A DNA stretch of 13,980 bases from RGIG7378 sp964500525 (GTDB lineage Bacteria; Bacillota; Clostridia; RGIG7378), in contig CAZCOE010000058.1 of NCBI GenBank assembly GCA_964500525.1, forward strand, positions 1-13,980. Reading direction: 5' to 3'. Numbering within the stretch: position 1 is the first letter of the stretch; every line of letters starts with the position of its first letter. This document shows, piece by piece, positions 1-5,638 of this stretch. The notes under the pieces were generated by a model, which was not told the origin of the DNA, made no database searches, and worked only from the letters and a program-made list of their open reading frames with translations. Position numbers and translations under genes: made by a program.

Positions 1-200
1 ACTAATTGCCCAAATCCGTAGAGAACAAACGAACCAGCCCAAGAAAAAATAGAACCAGCAACAGCAATTAATATGCCGGCAAAAGCGAAATCTTCGCTAT
101 TTGCCAATTGAACAATTCCTGCAATAATGCTAGCAATAATCCCAATCCAACAGAGTGTTTTCGCAAGAGATTTGATTTTATCCCCAATGTTATTAAACAT
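1..200 (-). CDS. Small hydrophobic membrane protein, C-terminus cut off by the window edge
   Basis: The reading frame starts at an ATG ending at position 200, behind a ribosome binding site (AAGGTG, about 5 bases upstream), and stays open to the window edge, giving 66 codons. It begins MFNNIGDKIKSLAKTL. A hydrophobic segment follows at about residues 17-31 (CWIGIIASIIAGIVQ), then a short charged stretch NSED, then a second hydrophobic segment at about 39-64. This is a two-helix hairpin with a basic, Lys-rich amphipathic N-terminus. Short proteins starting this way are common in Clostridia and are usually annotated as hypothetical; some carry a zinc ribbon further on, which would lie outside the window. 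No function can be assigned. It is transcribed in the same direction as the iron operon but is separated from it by about 180 bases and has its own plausible promoter. Confidence 0.7.
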   Translation of the reverse strand, partial: MFNNIGDKIKSLAKTLCWIGIIASIIAGIVQLANSEDFAFAGILIAVAGSIFSWAGSFVLYGFGQL

Positions 201-229
201 AATGACACCTTCGAACAATCTTTTATATT

Positions 230-258
230 ACTATGTCATATTTTGATTATTATTTCAA
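230..258 (-). promoter_or_regulatory. Probable promoter of the left-edge membrane protein gene
   Basis: On the minus strand there is a TTGAAA -35 box (plus positions 253-258), a 17-base spacer, and a CATAGT -10 box (230-235). It lies about 30 bases upstream of the ATG at 200. The surrounding sequence is very A+T rich, so chance matches are possible. Confidence 0.4.
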
Positions 259-324
259 CATAAATGAAATTGAGTTGGAAAGGATAAGTGGACCCGACAT
301 TTCACACCACCGTGCATCAGTCGG

Positions 325-360
325 TGTCGTAGGAGTAGAGAGTCAATTTCCTACTCGACA
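325..360. other. Imperfect inverted repeat at the end of the iron operon
   Basis: The arms are TGTCGTAGGA (325-334) and TCCTACTCGACA (349-360). They are complementary except for a 2-base bulge. The repeat lies about 20-55 bases beyond the stop codon of the last iron-operon gene (stop at 379), where a terminator would be expected. No T-run follows on the minus strand, so it is at best a factor-dependent or mRNA-stabilising hairpin. The remaining sequence between 201 and 378 holds no gene that I can support. Confidence 0.35.
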
Positions 361-378
361 GCTTATCTTCCTGATTTG

Positions 379-747
379 CTATAGCCGGTCGGTTTCTCCT
401 CGAATCAGTTCAAACAGTTCATCTGTGATCAAACTGCCTATGCGGTATGCGTTTTCCCAGGCGCATTCCCGGTTAAGGCCGAGTTTCATAAAATAATCCG
501 CAAGAACCCTATGACGCTCCGTGAGTTTCTCTGCAAGGGCAATTCCGACGGTGGTAAGCTGTAAGCCCCATTCTCTATTAACAGAGACCAGCCCATGGGC
601 ACCCAGCCTCTTGATTGCGCTGGTTACGCTGGGCTTGGAACAACCCAGTTCCTTGGCGATGTCTATGTTTCGCACCCGACAGGAGTCCTGGGAAAGCCGG
701 TATATTGTGCAAAGATATATTCCTCCGGATCTTACTTTTTCCATCAT
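379..747 (-). CDS. Short DtxR/MntR-like regulator with degenerate metal-binding site
   Basis: A 122-residue winged-helix protein of the DtxR family and the last gene of the feo operon. The helix-turn-helix lies at about residues 25-50, with IDIAKELGCSKPSV covering the recognition helix, and the dimerisation region at about 70-115. It aligns without gaps in the ligand regions to the divergent regulator at 4431-4799. The positions matching DtxR Met10, Cys102, Glu105 and His106 are here Ile10, Tyr101, Gly104 and Ser105; only His79 of the ancillary site remains. It therefore probably does not sense Fe or Mn the classical way. The C-terminal SH3-like domain of long DtxR proteins is absent. The start ATG overlaps the stop of the HMA gene as ATGA, and AGGAGG sits 9 bases upstream, so translation is probably coupled. 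It may be a metal-independent regulator, a partner of the other DtxR, or a sensor of another signal. Confidence 0.85.
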   Translation of the reverse strand: MMEKVRSGGIYLCTIYRLSQDSCRVRNIDIAKELGCSKPSVTSAIKRLGAHGLVSVNREWGLQLTTVGIALAEKLTERHRVLADYFMKLGLNRECAWENAYRIGSLITDELFELIRGETDRL

Positions 748-1007
748 AGTTCCCGGCCTCCTAAGGGCTGAAACAGTGGAGACTTTTCGTATTCGGACTC
801 CTCTGTGAGTTTTGCTTCATATCCCAGATCGGACAAGGCCTTTATGACTCTATCCACATCCAGCTGATTCCCGATTACCACAGCCTCCTTTCTATGCCTG
901 CTGGCTTTCACTGTTCTTGCATCACATACTCTGCGGATGGCATCATTTACGTGGCTTTCGCACATTCCACAGTACATACCGTCCACTGCAAATACATATT
1001 TCTTCAT
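744..1007 (-). CDS. HMA-domain metal-binding protein of the feo operon
   Basis: An 87-residue protein with a heavy-metal-associated (HMA, CopZ/Atx1-type) domain. The metal motif is GMYCGMC at residues 10-16 (Cys13 and Cys16), a good match to the family motif GMxCxxC. It continues with the usual beta-alpha-beta-beta-alpha-beta pattern to about residue 67 (DVDRVIKALSDLGYEAKL is typical). An unusual charged tail of about 20 residues follows. HMA domains usually bind Cu(I) or other soft metals. Here the gene lies between the FeoB-associated protein and a DtxR-like regulator, so its ligand may be iron or copper linked to iron uptake; this is inference. The start ATG has AGAGGA 7 bases upstream. 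Its TGA overlaps the next gene's ATG by 4 bases, a sign of translational coupling. It could serve as a cytosolic chaperone or a sensor feeding the neighbouring regulator. Confidence 0.85.
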   Translation of the reverse strand: MKKYVFAVDGMYCGMCESHVNDAIRRVCDARTVKASRHRKEAVVIGNQLDVDRVIKALSDLGYEAKLTEESEYEKSPLFQPLGGREL

Positions 1008-1029
1008 ACAAATGTCCTCTCACTTAAAA

Positions 1030-1054
1030 GGGGAGACCGGTACACGATCTCCCC
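1030..1054 (-). terminator. Hairpin between the FeoB-associated gene and the HMA gene (weak terminator or processing site)
   Basis: The perfect 7-bp arms GGGGAGA (1030-1036) and TCTCCCC (1048-1054) enclose an 11-base loop. On the minus strand the stem is followed by TTTTAAG, so it could act as a partial terminator that lowers expression of the HMA and DtxR-like genes relative to feoB. The T-run is short, and the HMA gene has its own ribosome binding site just downstream. Confidence 0.5.
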
Positions 1055-1061
1055 CTATCTG

Positions 1062-1235
1062 TTATTTGGATTTATGACAGGAGCCTGCCATGGCGCAATG
1101 GGAGCAGTTGCAGCCACAGGAGGATTTGCCCTTTTTCTTATCCCTCATAGTGACAGCAAGAGCTGCAATGGCCATGGCAATAATGATGGCTGCCGCTATA
1201 ATCGTTCCAACATTATTTAAAATCCAGGAAATCAT
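1062..1235 (-). CDS. FeoB-associated Cys-rich membrane protein
   Basis: A 57-residue protein starting MISWILNNVG. The ATG ending at 1235 was chosen because GAGGG lies 7 bases upstream; a GTG five codons earlier has no ribosome binding site and would contain that GAGGG within its coding sequence. A single membrane helix spans about residues 5-29, followed by basic RDKKKGK and a cytoplasmic-looking tail with five cysteines (Cys40, 42, 44, 47, 53; CGCNCSHC then a later C). This architecture matches the FeoB-associated Cys-rich family (Pfam FeoB_associated, sometimes mislabelled virus attachment protein p12). It starts 18 bases after the feoB stop. By location it may bind Fe(II) or a cluster next to the FeoB pore, replacing the Cys-rich C-terminal tail seen on some FeoB proteins. 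That role is inferred, not shown. Confidence 0.88.
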   Translation of the reverse strand: MISWILNNVGTIIAAAIIIAMAIAALAVTMRDKKKGKSSCGCNCSHCAMAGSCHKSK

Positions 1236-1253
1236 ATCAAACTCCCTCACTAT

Positions 1254-3671
1254 TTACGAACCCCTTACGTTTTTCGTAAGTTTTGTAGCCTCCTTGTAGG
1301 GGCGGACAAGCATCCAGACCATAAGACCAAGCACAATGACAGCGGCAATCAGGCCGATAAGGTTTACATTTCCGCTGAACAGGCCGCCGAACTGATTGAT
1401 CATCAGTGAAATTGCATAAGCAAAGCCGCACTGATAGAGAATGGCAAACCAGGTCCATTTTGCGCTGTTCATTTCACGCCTTATGGCGCCAATGGCTGCG
1501 AAGCAGGGGGCACACAGCAGGTTGAACACAAGGAAGGAATATCCGGTGATTCCGGTGAAGGTTTCTGCAAGTGTTGCATAGACGGATCCGGAGCCTCCGT
1601 ACAGAATTCCCATAGTACCTACGATGTTCTCCTTTGCAACAAGACCGGTGATGGATGCAACAGCTGCCTGCCAGCTGCCCCAGCCGAGAGGAGCAAAGAT
1701 CCAGGCAATTCCGCTGCCGATTACAGCAAGGATAGATTTATCCAGCTCCTCATCTGCAAGCATGCGGAATCCGTCGGAAGTGAAGCCAAAGTAGGAAGTA
1801 AACCATACAAGGATGGTGGAAAGCAGAATAATCGTGCCGGCCTTTTTGATAAATGACCAGCCACGCTCCCACATAGAGCGGAGAACGTTTTTCACCGTAG
1901 GCAGGTGATATGCGGGAAGTTCCATAACAAAGGGTGCGGGATCGCCTGCAAACATCTTGGTCTTCTTCAGCATAATACCTGATGTGATGATAGCCAGCAT
2001 TCCAATAAAGTAGGCCGAGGTTGCAACCCAGGCAGAGCCGCCGAAGATGGCACCTGCGATCATTGCGATAAACGGTACCTTTGCTCCGCAGGGAATGAAG
2101 GTGGTGGTCATAATGGTCATTCTGCGGTCCCTCTCATTTTCGATGGTTCGGGATGCCATAATACCGGGGATACCGCAACCTGTTCCGATCAACATGGGGA
2201 TAAAAGATTTGCCGGAGAGGCCAAATTTGCGGAAGACTCTGTCAAGCACAAAGGCGATTCGGGCCATATATCCGCAGGCCTCCAGGAATGCCAGCATCAG
2301 GAACAGCACCAGCATCTGGGGAACAAAACCCAGCACCGCACCTACGCCTGCAACAATACCATCCAGGACTATGCCTCGCACAACTGCACCGGCTCCTTCT
2401 GTAGATACCTTTATGGCATCAAGAAGCTTTTCAATCAGGACAGGAATGCCGGGAACCCACACGCCATAGTTGGCCGGATCGGGTTCTTCACTGTATTTTT
2501 CAAGCACAGCCATGGCATTATTGTAATCTACCAGGGTGGCGGTTTTGATCTCTACGGCAAGGGTTTCTTCATCTTCTATTTCATAGGTAAAACTGCCGGT
2601 AGGTGCTGAGCCGTTTTCGTCAATATAGGCTTGGTAGCCGTGGACAATCAGGGAAGCATCCCCATATTCCGCAGATGCTTGTTCATATGCAGATGAGCCG
2701 ATACCCAGGAGATGCCATCCGTCGCCGAACAGGCCGTCGTTTGCCCAATCTGTGGCTGCAGAGCCCACGCCCACCATGGAGATCCAGTATACCAGGAACA
2801 TAATCACAGCGAAAATGGGTAGTCCCAGCCACCGGTTGGTTACGATCTTGTCAATCTTGTCGGAAGAGGTGAGTTTTCCTGCATTCTTCTTTTTGTAGCA
2901 GGCCTTCAGAATATTGGTTATGTAAATATAGCGCTGGTTTGTAATGATAGATTCAGCATCGTCATCCATTTCGACTTCCACAGCCTTGATGTCATTTTCC
3001 ATATGCTGCATGGTTGCTTCAGGAATCTGCAGCTTCTCCAACACCTTGTCATCCCGCTCGAAAATCTTGATGGCATACCAACGCTGCTGTTCTTCAGGCA
3101 AATGGTGGACTGCTGCTTCTTCAATGTGGGCAATGGCGTGTTCCACCGAACCGGAGAAGGTATGCATGGGAATGGTTTTAGTACCTTTTGCAGCATTTAT
3201 TGCCGCCTGGGCAGCCTCCATAATTCCGGTTTCCTTCAAGGCTGAAATCTCTACGATTTCACATCCCAGCTGCCTGGATAGCTCTGTTGTGTCAATTTTG
3301 TCTCCGTTTTTCCTGACAAGATCCATCATATTGATGGCAATTACAACGGGAATTCCAAGTTCAGTAAGCTGGGTTGTCAAGTAGAGATTGCGTTCCAGAT
3401 TGGTGCCGTCGATAATGTTAAGGATTACATCGGGACGCTCTTCAATCAGATAGTTTCTGGCCACAACCTCCTCAAGGGTATAGGGAGATAGGGAATAGAT
3501 GCCGGGTAGGTCGGTGACGATTACGTCACTATGCTTTTTTAGCTTTCCTTCCTTCTTTTCTACAGTGACTCCCGGCCAGTTTCCGACGAACTGATTGGAA
3601 TCCGTGAGAGCATTGAACAAAGTGGTTTTGCCACTGTTTGGGTTGCCCGCAAGGGCGATTCTGATTTCCAT
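1254..3671 (-). CDS. feoB: Ferrous iron transporter FeoB
   Basis: An 805-residue Fe(II) permease of the inner membrane with an N-terminal GTPase. G1 is GNPNSGKTT (residues 9-17), G3 is DLPG (54-57), G4 is NMMD (114-117, variant of NxxD) and G5 is SAL (143-145). A helical regulatory region follows to about 278. The first membrane helix is about 283-300. Gate-type motifs are GTGCGIPGIMASRTIENERD (496-515) and LCAPCFAAIGAIRREM (719-734), each with conserved Cys. A long extracytoplasmic segment of about 130 residues (303-432), rich in Glu, Asp and Tyr, separates helices 1 and 2 and is longer than in E. coli FeoB. The start MEIRIALAGN has AAGGAA about 6 bases upstream; an upstream in-frame extension of 54 codons overlaps feoA and is rejected. 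The gene follows feoA by 52 bases that contain an operator-like palindrome. Confidence 0.98.
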   Translation of the reverse strand: MEIRIALAGNPNSGKTTLFNALTDSNQFVGNWPGVTVEKKEGKLKKHSDVIVTDLPGIYSLSPYTLEEVVARNYLIEERPDVILNIIDGTNLERNLYLTTQLTELGIPVVIAINMMDLVRKNGDKIDTTELSRQLGCEIVEISALKETGIMEAAQAAINAAKGTKTIPMHTFSGSVEHAIAHIEEAAVHHLPEEQQRWYAIKIFERDDKVLEKLQIPEATMQHMENDIKAVEVEMDDDAESIITNQRYIYITNILKACYKKKNAGKLTSSDKIDKIVTNRWLGLPIFAVIMFLVYWISMVGVGSAATDWANDGLFGDGWHLLGIGSSAYEQASAEYGDASLIVHGYQAYIDENGSAPTGSFTYEIEDEETLAVEIKTATLVDYNNAMAVLEKYSEEPDPANYGVWVPGIPVLIEKLLDAIKVSTEGAGAVVRGIVLDGIVAGVGAVLGFVPQMLVLFLMLAFLEACGYMARIAFVLDRVFRKFGLSGKSFIPMLIGTGCGIPGIMASRTIENERDRRMTIMTTTFIPCGAKVPFIAMIAGAIFGGSAWVATSAYFIGMLAIITSGIMLKKTKMFAGDPAPFVMELPAYHLPTVKNVLRSMWERGWSFIKKAGTIILLSTILVWFTSYFGFTSDGFRMLADEELDKSILAVIGSGIAWIFAPLGWGSWQAAVASITGLVAKENIVGTMGILYGGSGSVYATLAETFTGITGYSFLVFNLLCAPCFAAIGAIRREMNSAKWTWFAILYQCGFAYAISLMINQFGGLFSGNVNLIGLIAAVIVLGLMVWMLVRPYKEATKLTKNVRGS

Positions 3672-3690
3672 AATAGGTTCCTTTCCTTGA

Positions 3691-3710
3691 CAGTTAGGTA
3701 TCGCTAACTG
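3691..3710. promoter_or_regulatory. Perfect palindrome upstream of feoB, candidate DtxR-type operator
   Basis: The sequence reads CAGTTAG, then 6 bases, then CTAACTG: 7-bp perfect arms. The core GTTAG-N6-CTAAC (3693-3708) is identical in layout to the site at 4227-4242 upstream of feoA. It lies in the 52-base gap between the second feoA and feoB, about 20 bases from the feoB start. A TTGAAC hexamer lies upstream on the minus strand, but I see no convincing -10. It could be an operator for an internal promoter, a roadblock site, or an RNA hairpin in the feoB leader. Confidence 0.65.
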
Positions 3711-3723
3711 CTGTTCAAAAAAT

Positions 3724-3951
3724 TTAGATGTCCAGGATCTCGATGATTTCGGCATCGACCTTTCGCAGAGAAAGCTCGTATCCACGCACAGTGATTTCAA
3801 TAGGATCGCCCAGAGGCGCCACTTTGCGCACATAGACCTGGGTGTCCTTGGTAATACCCATATCCATAATACGGCGTTTTACAGCTCCTTCACCGTGAAG
3901 CTTTACAACTCGGACCGTCTGCCCGATCTTTGCATCTTTTAGAGTCTTCAT
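3724..3951 (-). CDS. feoA: FeoA-family protein (second copy)
   Basis: A 75-residue FeoA (SH3-like) domain protein, a small cytosolic partner that is thought to stimulate FeoB. The family pattern is clear: a first strand MKTLKDAKIGQTVRVVKL, the conserved central region ending RRIMDMGITKDTQVYVRK (residues 26-43), and the typical ending GDPIEITVRGYELSLRK (48-64) with the final helix or strand AEIIEILDI. The ATG lies behind a GGAAGG purine stretch. It is the second gene of the operon, 45 bases after the first feoA and 52 bases before feoB. It resembles standard FeoA more closely than the preceding copy does. Two FeoA proteins next to one FeoB are common in Clostridia. Confidence 0.96.
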   Translation of the reverse strand: MKTLKDAKIGQTVRVVKLHGEGAVKRRIMDMGITKDTQVYVRKVAPLGDPIEITVRGYELSLRKVDAEIIEILDI

Positions 3952-3960
3952 TTTTTCCTT

Positions 3961-3995
3961 CCTTTCCGGTTAATATATAAAACCGCCTGAGCGGT
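3961..3995 (-). other. Competing short hairpins between the two feoA genes
   Basis: On the minus strand, ACCGC-TCAG-GCGGT (plus 3982-3995) forms a 5-bp hairpin followed by TTTTAT. The same GCGGTT can instead pair with a downstream AACCG (about 3966-3970 on the plus strand). The two pairings exclude each other. The stems are short, so this may be only a weak attenuator or an mRNA processing site, or chance. Confidence 0.3.
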
Positions 3996-3996
3996 G

Positions 3997-4209
3997 CTAT
4001 ACCATTATTTTTCGCGCCATTTCTTCACTTATGGCAACACGTGACTCTTTTACATTGACAATTACATTTCCTGCCAGGGAAGTGAGGACAGTAACATTGC
4101 CACCCACAACAAAGCCCAGGTTTTCCAGATGCATTCGCACCTTTGGGCTGCCTCCGATTTTCTTAACAGTGTTTTCTTCGCCTATATCAGCAAGGGCCAA
4201 GGGCATCAT
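3997..4209 (-). CDS. feoA: FeoA-family protein (first gene of the feo operon)
   Basis: A 70-residue FeoA-like SH3-fold protein: MMPLALADIGEENTVKKIGG, then RMHLENLGFVVGGNVTVLT (residues 25-43), then the ending GNVIVNVKESRVAISEEMAR (47-66). The N-terminal PLALADIGEE and the core HLENLGFVVG are the usual FeoA landmarks. The first of two adjacent ATGs was chosen because GGAGG lies 7 bases upstream. It is the first gene after the operon promoter at 4294-4322, with an untranslated leader of about 78 bases holding two operator-like motifs. It probably assists FeoB. A division of labour between this and the second FeoA cannot be read from sequence. Confidence 0.95.
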   Translation of the reverse strand: MMPLALADIGEENTVKKIGGSPKVRMHLENLGFVVGGNVTVLTSLAGNVIVNVKESRVAISEEMARKIMV

Positions 4210-4226
4210 ATTTGCACCTCCGTTTA

Positions 4227-4242
4227 GTTAGCTATGACTAAC
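4227..4242. promoter_or_regulatory. GTTAG-N6-CTAAC operator-like site in the feoA leader
   Basis: Perfect 5-bp arms GTTAG and CTAAC are separated by 6 bases. The site lies downstream of the feoA promoter and just before its ribosome binding site. The arms recall half-sites of the DtxR box (AGGTTAG...CTAACCT), although the DtxR box has a shorter central gap. Confidence 0.6.
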
Positions 4243-4259
4243 CATTATTCCTAAATTAT

Positions 4260-4284
4260 GGCTAGCAGTTACCCACTGCTAACC
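4260..4284. promoter_or_regulatory. 25-bp dyad with embedded GTTAC-N6-CTAAC site near the feoA transcription start
   Basis: The arms GGCTAGCAGT and ACTGCTAACC (one mismatch in ten) flank TACCC. Inside it, 4268-4283 reads GTTAC-N6-CTAAC, matching the other three sites with one base changed. It covers the region just downstream of the predicted feoA start point, a typical repressor position. Confidence 0.6.
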
Positions 4285-4293
4285 TACACACAT

Positions 4294-4322
4294 ACTATAG
4301 TTACCCGCAGGCAACTTGTCAA
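4294..4322 (-). promoter_or_regulatory. feo operon promoter with an operator in its spacer
   Basis: The minus strand shows TTGACA (plus 4317-4322), exactly 17 bases, then TATAGT (plus 4294-4299): a near-consensus sigma-A promoter for feoA-feoA-feoB. The spacer holds GTTAC-N6-GCAAC (4300-4315), the fourth member of the GTTA-type sites. A regulator bound there would block RNA polymerase. The divergent regulator gene lies on the other side, with a half-site GTTACCC at 4366-4372. No convincing promoter for that gene was found; TTGATT (4373-4378) is a possible -35 with a poor -10. Confidence 0.75.
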
Positions 4323-4430
4323 GGGCTGGTTTTATAAAAAGTACACTTTTTCTACAAAAAACGGAGTTACCCTTGATTTATTTCTAAGAATGTGATAAGA
4401 CAAAACCACATTAATACGGAGGAAGAAACT

Positions 4431-4799
4431 ATGCCCATTCAGGAATCCGGAGAAATGTATCTTGAGACAATTCTGATACTTTCCAAAAGAAATAACATTG
4501 TCCGTGCCATAGATATTGCCGAGTACATGGGATATTCCAAGCCTGCGGTGAGCCGTGCTCTGGGGAAACTGCGGGAGAACAAATTGATCATAACCGACGT
4601 GGATGGATATATTGCATTCACAGAAAAGGGAAGGACTCTTGCAGAGAAGGTGTATCACAAGCACGTTCTTCTCACAGAATTCATTATGGGGCTGGGCGTG
4701 GATGAGGAAACAGCATCCGCCGATGCCTGCAGGATAGAGCATGTGATCAGCGATAAAACCATTGAGGCCATTATCAGACACGCCGGTGGAGAACAATAA
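4431..4799 (+). CDS. Short DtxR-family Fe(II)-type regulator, divergent from feoA
   Basis: A 122-residue winged-helix repressor-like protein. The helix-turn-helix is at about residues 24-48 (IDIAEYMGYSKPAVSRALGK), the wing is at 52-64, and the dimer and metal region at 66-115. Metal ligands match the DtxR/IdeR primary site: Met9 (in SGEMYLET), Cys100, Glu103 and His104 (ACRIEHVIS). His78 matches the ancillary-site histidine. MntR has Asp and Glu where this has Met and Cys, so Fe(II) is the more likely corepressor. The C-terminal SH3-like domain is missing, as in MntR-length proteins. The ATG at 4431 has GGAGG 8 bases upstream; an in-frame ATG 13 codons earlier lacks a site. It faces the feo promoter across four GTTA-type sites and is probably the iron repressor of the operon and perhaps of itself. 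Confidence 0.9.
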   Translation: MPIQESGEMYLETILILSKRNNIVRAIDIAEYMGYSKPAVSRALGKLRENKLIITDVDGYIAFTEKGRTLAEKVYHKHVLLTEFIMGLGVDEETASADACRIEHVISDKTIEAIIRHAGGEQ

Positions 4800-4808
4800 C
4801 AGCTGCAG

Positions 4809-4843
4809 ACTCCTGAGAATCATGGGATTCTCGGGAGTTTTTT
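4809..4843 (+). terminator. Intrinsic terminator after the DtxR-family gene
   Basis: The stem is ACTCC-t-GAGAATC / GATTCTC-g-GGAGT with a 4-base loop, directly followed by six T. It starts about 10 bases after the stop codon and separates the regulator gene from the two-component operon. Confidence 0.93.
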
Positions 4844-4855
4844 GCATTAGGATAA

Positions 4856-4910
4856 TCTTAATAGTTCCTAAAGAAATCCTAATGAAAATAGCCTGGCATC
4901 CCGCTATAAT
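4856..4910 (+). promoter_or_regulatory. Promoter of the two-component operon with tandem response-regulator-like boxes
   Basis: TATAAT at 4905-4910 is preceded at 17 bases by ATGAAA (4882-4887), a poor -35 that suggests activator dependence. Three tandem hexamers lie just upstream: TCTTAA (4856), TCCTAA (4866) and TCCTAA (4877), at 10- and 11-bp spacing. Direct repeats at this period abutting the -35 are the usual binding layout of OmpR/PhoB-type regulators, so autoregulation by the downstream gene is likely. Confidence 0.65.
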
Positions 4911-4942
4911 TATCCATAATAGGAGGAAAAGGAGGGTTCATC

Positions 4943-5638
4943 ATGTCCGAGAAGATATTGATTGTGGATGATGAAAGGGAGATTGCGGATCTGGTGGCAA
5001 TATATCTGGAAAACGAGAACTATACTGTTTTCAAGTGCTATACCGCCAAGGATGCTCTGGATTGCATTTCAAAGGAAGACTTGGACCTGGCAATTCTGGA
5101 TGTGATGCTGCCGGATATGAGCGGATTTGAGATCTGTCAGCATATCCGCGAGAAGAATAACTATCCTGTGATTATGCTCACTGCAAAAATCCAGGCTACA
5201 GATAAGATAACAGGACTAACACTGGGTGCCGACGACTATATTACCAAGCCCTTTATTCCCCTGGAATTGGTGGCTCGGGTCAAGGCACAGCTGCGCCGAT
5301 ACAAGCGATATAATACAGGAGCAAAACAGGAGGAGGATGTGATTGCCTGCGGCGGCCTGACTCTGAATATGAAAACCCATGAATGCACATTGGATGAGAA
5401 AGCTCTGGCCCTTACTCCCACAGAGTTTTCCATTCTGCGGATTCTCTGCCAGAACAAGGGCAATGTGGTCAGTTCCGAGGAGATGTTCCGCATCCTCTGG
5501 GGCGAAGCATATTACAGCAAGAATAACAACACCATTACCGTCCACATCCGGCACTTGCGGGAGAAGATGGGGGATTCCTTTGAGTCTCCCAGGTATATTA
5601 AGACAGTTTGGGGAGTGGGATATAAAATTGAAGGATAG
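4943..5638 (+). CDS. OmpR-family response regulator, VanR-like
   Basis: A 231-residue regulator with a receiver domain (about 1-120) and a winged-helix DNA-binding domain (about 130-231). The phosphorylation site is Asp53 (in ILDVMLPD), with acidic Asp9 and Asp10, Thr80 (MLTAK) and Lys102 (ITKPF). The DNA-binding half shows LTPTEFSILRILCQNKG and the ending YIKTVWGVGYKIEG. The N-terminal sequence (SEKILIVDDEREIADLV, and KITGLTLGADDYITKPF) closely resembles VanR and its many clostridial homologs. No vanHAX-type resistance genes follow, so it should not be called a vancomycin resistance regulator; the nearest candidate target is the C39-like peptidase. GGAGG precedes the ATG. The gene overlaps the kinase start by 11 bases, and tandem repeats upstream suggest autoregulation. 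Confidence 0.95.
   Translation: MSEKILIVDDEREIADLVAIYLENENYTVFKCYTAKDALDCISKEDLDLAILDVMLPDMSGFEICQHIREKNNYPVIMLTAKIQATDKITGLTLGADDYITKPFIPLELVARVKAQLRRYKRYNTGAKQEEDVIACGGLTLNMKTHECTLDEKALALTPTEFSILRILCQNKGNVVSSEEMFRILWGEAYYSKNNNTITVHIRHLREKMGDSFESPRYIKTVWGVGYKIEG

Noticed and set aside
3672..3833. N-terminal extension of FeoB by 54 codons
   Set aside because: It overlaps feoA in another frame, looks unlike any FeoB N-terminus, and the internal ATG at 3671 has a ribosome binding site and begins the GTPase domain.
4392..4430. Earlier start for the divergent DtxR-family gene
   Set aside because: The extra 13 residues lack a ribosome binding site, while GGAGG lies 8 bases before the ATG at 4431.
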